This document shows positions 7,499-12,803 of a DNA stretch of 12,803 nt, piece by piece; the stretch's first letter is position 1, and the number at the start of each line of letters is the position of its first letter. This stretch comes from an uncultured PS1 clade bacterium. GTDB taxonomy: Bacteria; Pseudomonadota; Gammaproteobacteria; PS1; Pseudothioglobaceae. The notes under the pieces are model-generated. The model did no database searches and was not told the DNA's origin. It saw nothing but the letters and a program-made list of their open reading frames with translations. The position numbers and the translations under genes were made by a program. The stretch covers positions 1 through 12,803 of the forward strand of contig CALFDA010000045.1 in assembly GCA_937950605.1 (NCBI GenBank), given 5' to 3'.

Positions 7499-7712
7499 TT
7501 CATTGTGTGCCAAGCATAGCAATTATCAAGCAAATGAGGTGGTTGTATTGTCTATGCACCATATCATTCAACAGTAAGGCACTTGTGAGTCGCGCAATCT
7601 CAAAAATACATAATAATTTTCTGTTTATCATCTGACAAAAACTCTACCACAAACAACTAAAATCCGCTTTCAACTGGTTAAAATGCCTGTGTAAATGACG
7701 CACACATTTTAT

Positions 7713-8588
7713 ATGAAAACACTTTTTACAGCCTCTCTCAATTTACCCCTTATACATAAAGGCAAAGTACGCGATATTTACGATATTGACGAGCACCATA
7801 TACTAATTGTAACTACTGACCGCATTAGCGCCTTTGATGTAGTGTTAAATGAACCAATCGCTGGCAAGGGGCGTGTGCTAACTGAAATGGCTAATTTTTG
7901 GTTTAAAAAAACCCAACATATCATACCCAACCAACTCACTAACAAAGTGCTTGAAAGTGTTTTGAGCATTGCAGAAATTAAACAACTAGATGGTCGTGGC
8001 ATTATTGTCAAAAAACTCAAACCTTTACCTATTGAAGCGATTGTGCGTGGCTATATTATTGGCTCTAGTTGGAAAGACTACCAGCAAACAGGCAGTATTT
8101 GTGGCATACAACTACCAAACAACTTGCAACTTGCTGGAAAGTTGCCACAAATGCTTTATACACCATCTAGTAAAGCAGCATTTGGAAAGCATGATGAAAA
8201 TATTGATTTTAAACAAACTGTTCAATTGGTAGGACAAAGCTTAGCGCAACAAATTAGAGACGCTAGTTTGGCACTGTATGAATTCGCAACAAACTATGCC
8301 TTATCTCGTGGCATTATCATTGCTGATACCAAGTTTGAATTTGGTTTAGATGAAAACAATCAACTTACCCTTATAGATGAAGTGCTAACGCCAGATAGTT
8401 CGCGCTTTTGGTCGAAAGCCGACTATCAAATTGGCATTAGTCCGAACAGTTTTGACAAACAGATTGTACGCGATTATTTGGCAACCCTAGATTGGAATAA
8501 AAGTCCCCTTGCTCCAACTCTACCCGACAACATCACACAAAAAACCGCCAAACAATACCAAAAGATTCAAAGAATTTTATGTGGATAA
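7713..8588 (+). CDS. purC: SAICAR synthetase (phosphoribosylaminoimidazole-succinocarboxamide synthase)
   Basis: PurC joins aspartate to CAIR with ATP to give SAICAR in purine synthesis, the branch that also recycles AICAR made by HisF. From ATG 7713 the protein has 291 residues, which fits the longer, ADE1-like form of the enzyme rather than the roughly 237-residue E. coli type. Visible signatures, in order, are GKVRDIY, VTTDRISAFDV, GKGRVLTEMANFWF, IVRGYIIGSSWKDYQQTG, YTPSSKAAFGKHDENI and IIADTKFEFG, then LIDEVLTPDSSRFW. An upstream in-frame ATG at 7695 would add MTHTFY; I prefer 7713 because family members usually begin a few residues before the LPL-x-x-KGKVRDIY block. Neither start has a clear Shine-Dalgarno sequence. 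The gene stands alone and converges with rpsI across 228 bases. Confidence 0.95.
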   Translation: MKTLFTASLNLPLIHKGKVRDIYDIDEHHILIVTTDRISAFDVVLNEPIAGKGRVLTEMANFWFKKTQHIIPNQLTNKVLESVLSIAEIKQLDGRGIIVKKLKPLPIEAIVRGYIIGSSWKDYQQTGSICGIQLPNNLQLAGKLPQMLYTPSSKAAFGKHDENIDFKQTVQLVGQSLAQQIRDASLALYEFATNYALSRGIIIADTKFEFGLDENNQLTLIDEVLTPDSSRFWSKADYQIGISPNSFDKQIVRDYLATLDWNKSPLAPTLPDNITQKTAKQYQKIQRILCG

Positions 8589-8816
8589 ATAGGCTGAAGT
8601 TATTGTAAATCAAAAAAATAATCTTTAACACCAAATCTCTTGCTGTGTGCTAATGCATATAAGCATCAACACCTAAATAAAATGTTTGCTTTTTCTAATC
8701 GCTGTTAATTTCGCACACAATACCTTACTAACCTTACGCTGTTTTTACTGAAAAACAAGGGACGATAAACAATGCCACAAACTTGATGTGCTTAGATTGT
8801 GCTAGAGGATAAAAAA

Positions 8817-9212
8817 TTAACGTTTAGAATATTGCTCGCTCTTACGCGCTTTTTTGCGTCCAACTTTCTTACGCTCAACAATTCTCGCGTCACGTGTAAC
8901 AAAACCAGCTTTACGGAGATCGACCCTGAGCTCTTCGTCATATTTCATCAATGCGCGTGTAACGCCTAGACGAATCGCACCTGCTTGACCAGTGTCTCCA
9001 CCGCCTTTAACAATGATATTAAAATCAAACCTGTCCTTCATGCCAACCTTATCTAAGGGCTGATTAACAATCATTGATGAAGTTTCACGCCCAAAGTATT
9101 CTTTCATTGGACGCTTGTTTATGGTAAATACGCCACTGCCTTTAGTCATATAGACACGAGCCACCGAGGTTTTTCTTTTACCCGTTGCGTAAAATGTTTG
9201 TGTTTCTGTCAT
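8817..9212 (-). CDS. rpsI: 30S ribosomal protein S9
   Basis: S9 is a small-subunit head protein whose C-terminal tail reaches the P-site tRNA. The 131-residue product has the expected YATGKRKTSVARVYMTKG start, the GGGDTGQAGAIRLGVTRAL core and the basic tail GRKKARKSEQYSKR, ending in the invariant Lys-Arg. Length matches E. coli S9 (130). It follows rplM by 26 bases on the same strand, the universal rplM-rpsI pair, and is presumably translated from the same mRNA. Confidence 0.98.
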   Translation of the reverse strand: MTETQTFYATGKRKTSVARVYMTKGSGVFTINKRPMKEYFGRETSSMIVNQPLDKVGMKDRFDFNIIVKGGGDTGQAGAIRLGVTRALMKYDEELRVDLRKAGFVTRDARIVERKKVGRKKARKSEQYSKR

Positions 9213-9238
9213 AACAATCTTATCTTAAATATAAAAAA

Positions 9239-9667
9239 CTAAATCTCTAAAAGTCTAGGATGTTGCGCACTATGTGTATGCTCTGCACCAGAGAATACTT
9301 TCATCTTTCTAAACATGTCTCTGCCCAATGGTCCTTTTGGTAACATGCCTTTTACCGATTTATTAATAATTTCTTCAGGCTTTTTAGCTTGCAATTCTTT
9401 AAACGTTATAGACTTTAAATTACCCACATAACCTGTATGGTGATAATATATTTTGTCGTTAAACTTGTTACCTGTTACTTTGACCTTTGCAGCGTTTATA
9501 ACAATAACATAATCTCCTACATCTACATGCGGAGTATATTCTGGTTTGTGCTTACCACGAAGGCGAGAAGCAATCTCTGTTGCTAAACGACCCAACGTCT
9601 TATCTTTAGCATCAACTAATAACCAGTCTCTTTTTAGCTCGTGTGCCTTAGCGCTAAATGTTTTCAT
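9239..9667 (-). CDS. rplM: 50S ribosomal protein L13
   Basis: L13 is an early-assembly large-subunit protein. Starting at ATG 9667 gives 142 residues beginning MKTFSAKAHELKRDW, the same length and N-terminus as E. coli L13. An upstream in-frame ATG at 9709 would add 14 residues with no family counterpart, and a TATAAT (minus strand, 9699-9704) lies inside that extension, so the shorter start is chosen. Family blocks seen are TLGRLATEIASRLRGKHK, YTPHVDVGDYVIVINA, YYHHTG and VKGMLPKGPLGRDMFRKMKV. It is first in the rplM-rpsI operon. Confidence 0.98.
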   Translation of the reverse strand: MKTFSAKAHELKRDWLLVDAKDKTLGRLATEIASRLRGKHKPEYTPHVDVGDYVIVINAAKVKVTGNKFNDKIYYHHTGYVGNLKSITFKELQAKKPEEIINKSVKGMLPKGPLGRDMFRKMKVFSGAEHTHSAQHPRLLEI

Positions 9668-9698
9668 AAATCTATCTTTGTGCAAAAACGACTCGGGC

Positions 9699-9704
9699 AT
9701 TATA
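9699..9704 (-). promoter_or_regulatory. probable -10 box of the rplM-rpsI promoter
   Basis: The minus strand reads TATAAT here, placing the transcript start near 9692 and a leader of about 25 bases before the rplM ATG at 9667. No strong -35 is seen at the right spacing. A separate TTGTCA lies further upstream, within a small palindrome. Confidence 0.45.
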
Positions 9705-9709
9705 ATCAT

Positions 9710-10053
9710 TTTTGTATTTTAATGTTATTTATTTATCACTCATCCTACTTGACAAGTAGTCAATTTTTGTTAATAGACTTAGTTAAGAACCTTGCATTAA
9801 CTCAGTGCAACAAAATAATATGCTTTTATTCAAGTGAGAAAAATAAATGACCATATAACGATTTTAAGATATTGATTTTATGTGTTTTTATAAATCAGAC
9901 TAAGATAATGCGAGAATTTTCGCCCTTGAGTTAGTTTTAAGATGATAATACTCTTAAAAATTGGATTTTTTAATTTTTAGGTGGGGATTTTGCGTAACCA
10001 TCTTCAATTATCTAAGATATTTTAAAAAATTGTGCTAAACCAAGAACAAATTT
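9710..10053. other. 344-bp spacer between mnmG and rplM
   Basis: Very AT-rich, with stops in every frame and no recognisable gene. Its rplM-proximal end holds the palindrome at 9745-9759 and probably the upstream part of the rplM promoter. I see no good terminator for mnmG; an AAAAAT/ATTTTT inverted repeat lies around 9957-9971. In many bacteria rsmG follows mnmG, and no trace of rsmG is visible to me. Confidence 0.45.
9745..9759. repeat. small palindrome upstream of rplM
   Basis: CTACTTGACAAGTAG has perfect 7-base arms around one central A. It overlaps a second inverted repeat TTGAC/GTCAA (9750-9764). On the plus strand it is followed by a short T run (TCAATTTTTG). It could be an operator near the rplM promoter or a weak hairpin; both readings are guesses. 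Confidence 0.4.
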
Positions 10054-11928
10054 TTATAACCCATTTTTTCTGTAAGCCTTAAGATATACCAATAAAATAG
10101 AAATAGATGCAGGGGTAACTCCTTGAATACGACTTGCCTGACCAATGGTTTCTGGTCTATAGTCGTTTAACTTTTGTATAACTTCGCTTGAAAGTGCTTT
10201 AATAGCACTATAGTCTATGTCGCTTGGTAAGGTGATATTTTCACTTTTACGATATTTTTCGATTTCATCTAATTGGCGCTGTATATAGCCCTCATATTTG
10301 ATTTGATTTTCCACCACAGAAACCAAAGTAGCATCTGTTAAAAAAGGTTGCCCGGATTCAATTTTGCTTAACACCTGATAATTTACTTTTGGTCGTTTTA
10401 ACAATTCTGATAATGAGTATTCATGATTTAAAGGTTGCTCTAAAACCTCGCTAGCCTGTGTGTCATTGGCTTGAATCCATGTAGTCTTAAGACGCTGTTT
10501 TTCAGCTGCCGCTACCGTGTATTTCTCTTCAAATGCTATCCACCTCCTATCATCTACTAATCCCAACTCTCTGCCTTTCGGTGTTAGACGCTCATCAGCA
10601 TTATCTTCTCTGAGTAATAAACGATATTCAGCACGTGAGGTAAACATGCGATAAGGCTCGTTAGTGCCTTTGGTGATTAAATCATCAACCATTACGCCAA
10701 TATATGATTCATCACGTTTTGGCAACCAAGGGGATTTTGCTAACACACTACAAGCTGCATTAACACCTGCTAATAATCCCTGTGCCGCTGCCTCTTCATA
10801 GCCTGTTGTGCCATTAATTTGTCCAGCAAAATATAATCCCGATATTTTTTTTAACTCCAAGGTTTGTTTAAGTCCTCGTGGGTCAAAAAAATCATATTCG
10901 ATCGCATAACCAGGGCGCACAATTGTGGCATTTTCAAAGCCTTTAATAGAGTGAATAAGTTCTTGTTGCGCTGCAAATGGCAAGGAGGTAGAAATGCCAT
11001 TTGGATAAACTTCGTTTGTGTGCAATCCTTCAGGTTCAACAAAAATTTGATGTGAGTTGCGTTCGCTAAAACGCACTACCTTGTCTTCAATTGATGGACA
11101 ATATCGTGGCCCAATACCTTTAATATTCCCCGTATACATTGGTGAATCTTTTAAACTGTCACGAATAAGCGCATGCGTTTTGTTATTAGTATGGGTGATG
11201 TAACAAGGGATTTGTTTAGGGTGGTGGCTAGACTTGCCCATAAAAGAAAAAGTTGGCAATGGGGTATCACCTGGTTGTTTTTGCAATACGCTAAAATCAA
11301 TCGTGCGCCCGTCAAGTCTTGGCGGTGTGCCTGTTTTTAAGCGCCCAACCCTTAAACCGTAATCTTGAAGCCTTTTTGATAACACGTTAGATGGCGCATC
11401 ACCCGCGCGACCACCCGCATAATTAGATTGTCCAATATGAATTACACCGCCCAAAAAGGTGCCTGAAGTTACAACCACCTTATCAGCTGTAAAACTCAAG
11501 TCCATTTGCGTTTTTATGCCTTTAACAATATCATCTTCAATGATTAAATCTTCGACAGCCTGTTGAAACAAGGACAGATTTTCCTGATTTTCTAAAACAC
11601 AACGAATAGCTGCTTTATATAGCACCCTGTCCGCTTGCGCGCGCGTAGCACGCACCGCCGCTCCCTTAGATGCGTTAAGTGTGCGAAACTGAATACCTGC
11701 CTTGTCAATAGCCCGTGCCATAGCACCGCCCATCGCATCGATTTCTTTCACTAAGTGACCTTTGCCAATCCCGCCAATTGCAGGATTGCAACTCATTTGT
11801 CCGAGTGTCTCTATGTTATGTGTAACCAAAAGTGTCTTAACGCCCATACGTGCAGATGCAAGTGCTGCCTCAGTACCAGCATGTCCACCGCCAATAATAA
11901 TAATAGGATAGTGTTTTGGTTTTCCCAT
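10054..11928 (-). CDS. mnmG: tRNA uridine-5-carboxymethylaminomethyl modification enzyme MnmG (GidA)
   Basis: With MnmE, MnmG builds the cmnm5 modification on U34 of tRNAs reading split codon boxes, using FAD and a methylene-tetrahydrofolate carbon. The 624-residue protein is essentially full length (E. coli 629). It opens with the FAD-binding IIGGGHAGTEAALASARMG (11-29), then SCNPAIGGIGKGHLVKEIDA with C47. GRLKTGTPPRLDGRTID follows at 195-211, then GIGPRYCPSIEDK with the second conserved cysteine C277. A second nucleotide-binding block reads YFAGQINGTTGYEEAAAQG (366-384), and the C-terminal helical MnmE-binding region ends SRIQGVTPASISILLVYLK. It begins eight bases after a small coupled gene and is probably last in that transcription unit. 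Confidence 0.98.
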   Translation of the reverse strand: MGKPKHYPIIIIGGGHAGTEAALASARMGVKTLLVTHNIETLGQMSCNPAIGGIGKGHLVKEIDAMGGAMARAIDKAGIQFRTLNASKGAAVRATRAQADRVLYKAAIRCVLENQENLSLFQQAVEDLIIEDDIVKGIKTQMDLSFTADKVVVTSGTFLGGVIHIGQSNYAGGRAGDAPSNVLSKRLQDYGLRVGRLKTGTPPRLDGRTIDFSVLQKQPGDTPLPTFSFMGKSSHHPKQIPCYITHTNNKTHALIRDSLKDSPMYTGNIKGIGPRYCPSIEDKVVRFSERNSHQIFVEPEGLHTNEVYPNGISTSLPFAAQQELIHSIKGFENATIVRPGYAIEYDFFDPRGLKQTLELKKISGLYFAGQINGTTGYEEAAAQGLLAGVNAACSVLAKSPWLPKRDESYIGVMVDDLITKGTNEPYRMFTSRAEYRLLLREDNADERLTPKGRELGLVDDRRWIAFEEKYTVAAAEKQRLKTTWIQANDTQASEVLEQPLNHEYSLSELLKRPKVNYQVLSKIESGQPFLTDATLVSVVENQIKYEGYIQRQLDEIEKYRKSENITLPSDIDYSAIKALSSEVIQKLNDYRPETIGQASRIQGVTPASISILLVYLKAYRKNGL

Positions 11929-11936
11929 AAATTGGG

Positions 11937-12083
11937 TTATTTGCGCTTTAGAACTTCTTCAACCACGCTGTGTTGCTCTACTATTTGTTTAAATTCAGCT
12001 TTAATATTGCTTTCTTTTTTAAACATCTGACGTAGAATATAAATGTTTAATAATAGCCACAAACCTAAAAATACAGCAATCAT
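11937..12083 (-). CDS. hypothetical 48-residue single-span membrane protein
   Basis: I do not recognise this protein. ATG 12083 overlaps the stop of the preceding gene as ATGA, a common coupling signal, and TAA (11937-11939) lies eight bases before the mnmG ATG. The N-terminus is a single hydrophobic span (MIAVFLGLWLLLNIYILRQM). A charged, probably helical tail of about 28 residues follows, ending VVEEVLKRK. The small size, clear membrane-anchor-plus-helix pattern and exact overlap support a real gene. Without homologues it could still be a chance frame, since it is only 48 codons. Confidence 0.5.
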   Translation of the reverse strand: MIAVFLGLWLLLNIYILRQMFKKESNIKAEFKQIVEQHSVVEEVLKRK

Positions 12084-12421
12084 AGGAAGATATTTGTCAA
12101 AATAGATACGCCAGTCAAAAAAGTATTTGCAGATATTAGAATATAGAAAATAACTAATGAAAAAATGATGACCAAACCGCTAAGTATAGATCTATTTGGA
12201 TCAACAAGATAGGTGTGTTTTTTATAATCACTAATTGCTTTTTCCCAGCGCTTCTGAAGTTTTGTGTCGTACTCGTTGTCCTGATTAAAATCAATCTTTT
12301 CCAAAGAAGAAATAAAACCTCTTAAAGACGCTTGGTGATTAGTGAAAAGATACTGAACAACCGCTACAGACACACCAGCCAAAACAACTAGCACACTTAG
12401 TTGAGATAGATCTTGTTGCAT
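12080..12421 (-). CDS. hypothetical membrane protein, 113 residues, two spans
   Basis: Not recognised. Hydrophobic segments lie at about residues 8-26 and 79-104. A charged, helical-looking loop between them (about 28-78) contains EKIDFNQDNEYDTKLQKRWEKAI. Its ATG shares one base with the stop of the preceding gene (TAATG), and its TGA shares four bases with the following small gene (ATGA). No Shine-Dalgarno sequence is visible, so translation probably depends on the upstream gene. The two spans with a soluble middle suggest an inner-membrane component, possibly partnered by the adjacent products. That partnership is inferred from gene overlap only. Confidence 0.65.
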   Translation of the reverse strand: MQQDLSQLSVLVVLAGVSVAVVQYLFTNHQASLRGFISSLEKIDFNQDNEYDTKLQKRWEKAISDYKKHTYLVDPNRSILSGLVIIFSLVIFYILISANTFLTGVSILTNIFL

Positions 12422-12774
12422 TATTGAATTGGAACAATATCTTTATTTATTTTGTCAAATAAACTGGATAAAAATGAACCCATATCATCATCATTAAAAT
12501 TAGCAACAGCCTTGGTACTGTTTTTGTCAGTTTCATAACGAAAAGCACTGTTGCCAACAACAATAAAATTAGGCAAGCCATCAAAATTTGAAGCAACTTT
12601 TGCATGCTTCTTTATCTGCTGATAAAAGTTGTTATTGCTTTCATCGTCAATACTACTCTCAACAATAACTTCCACAGTGTTTTTGTTTTTTAAAACAGGT
12701 TTAATCTTATTAGTCAACTGATTATAAAAACGCGCCGACAGTTTATTGCTAATAATTTTAATATTTCGACTCAC
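12421..12774 (-). CDS. hypothetical soluble protein, 117 residues
   Basis: Not recognised. It starts at GTG 12774: an in-frame stop lies a few codons upstream, and the only other in-frame valine, GTT, is not a usual start. The protein has no membrane span or signal peptide. A basic N-terminal part (RNIKIISNKLSARFYNQLTNKIK) is followed by alternating strand and helix-like stretches (TVEVIVESS, PNFIVVGNSAFRYE) and an acidic C-terminal third (FNDDDMGSFLSSLFDKI). The mixed alpha/beta pattern fits a small globular domain. It is the first visible gene of a coupled set ending in mnmG. The sequence upstream is cut by the window edge, so more genes may precede it. Confidence 0.6.
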   Translation of the reverse strand: MSRNIKIISNKLSARFYNQLTNKIKPVLKNKNTVEVIVESSIDDESNNNFYQQIKKHAKVASNFDGLPNFIVVGNSAFRYETDKNSTKAVANFNDDDMGSFLSSLFDKINKDIVPIQ

Positions 12775-12803
12775 TACTGGCTCATTAACTTATTAAATAT
12801 TTA

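Larger units (their letters stand above)
7132..7694. other. 563-bp stretch without a recognisable gene
   Basis: Reading all six frames by eye finds stops throughout. The longest suggestive pieces are on the minus strand: a 43-codon frame opening at ATG near 7630 (MINRKLLCIFEIARLTSALL...), and short fragments around 7230-7420 reading NPQGYDLDILQQCF and KFLASIAKNKNHIDELW. These could be pieces of one decayed minus-strand gene, but I do not recognise a family. The stretch also holds the 20-bp palindrome at 7479-7498 and must contain whatever promoter purC uses; no convincing one is visible. Confidence 0.5.

Noticed and set aside
8589..8816. Spacer between the convergent purC and rpsI genes
   Set aside because: Only a 4-base stem (ATGC/GCAT near 8653-8666) is visible, too weak to call a terminator. 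No gene or remnant was recognised.
9641..9850. 69-codon plus-strand frame over the rplM start and spacer
   Set aside because: It runs antisense through the rplM N-terminus and promoter, and the sequence has no protein-like features.
9898..9935. Hairpin GCGA/TCGC as a terminator or RNA gene after mnmG
   Set aside because: The stem is four pairs, with no T tract in the right orientation and no tRNA-like fold.

Overview
The window is AT-rich and encodes ordinary gammaproteobacterial housekeeping proteins: FtsK, HisF, UppS, CdsA, Dxr, a MepM-type peptidase, PurC, ribosomal proteins S9 and L13, and MnmG. Several genes are slightly shorter than their E. coli counterparts, genes overlap by a few bases, Shine-Dalgarno sequences are mostly weak, and several spacers look like decayed genes. 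Together these suggest a reduced or reducing gammaproteobacterial genome. The thiotrophic SUP05 / Bathymodiolus and vesicomyid clam symbiont group is my best guess. That placement is inferred from protein style, not from any search.

Layout. 1-183: leader of ftsK. 184-2412 (+): ftsK. 2399-2895 (+): broken remnant of lolA, which begins inside the end of ftsK. 2899-3666 (-): hisF. A 38-bp divergent spacer follows, then the tightly overlapped (+) run uppS-cdsA-dxr-mepM (3705-7131) for undecaprenyl carrier, phospholipid and isoprenoid synthesis plus murein cleavage. 7132-7694: a 563-bp stretch without a recognisable gene, holding a perfect 20-bp palindrome. Then purC (+). Next, on the minus strand, come rpsI and rplM (operon order rplM-rpsI), a 344-bp spacer, mnmG, and upstream of mnmG a set of three small unrecognised genes, each overlapping the next by 1 or 4 bases.

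Most of the window is conventional. The points most worth a second look are the lolA pseudogene, the coupled three-gene set ahead of mnmG (its 48-codon last member is easy to miss), the gene-less spacer with the palindrome, the near-leaderless arrangement between hisF and uppS, and the altered active-site loops in UppS. I see no mobile element, CRISPR array, tRNA, rRNA or evident defence system, and no convincing new multi-gene system other than the uncharacterised trio before mnmG.
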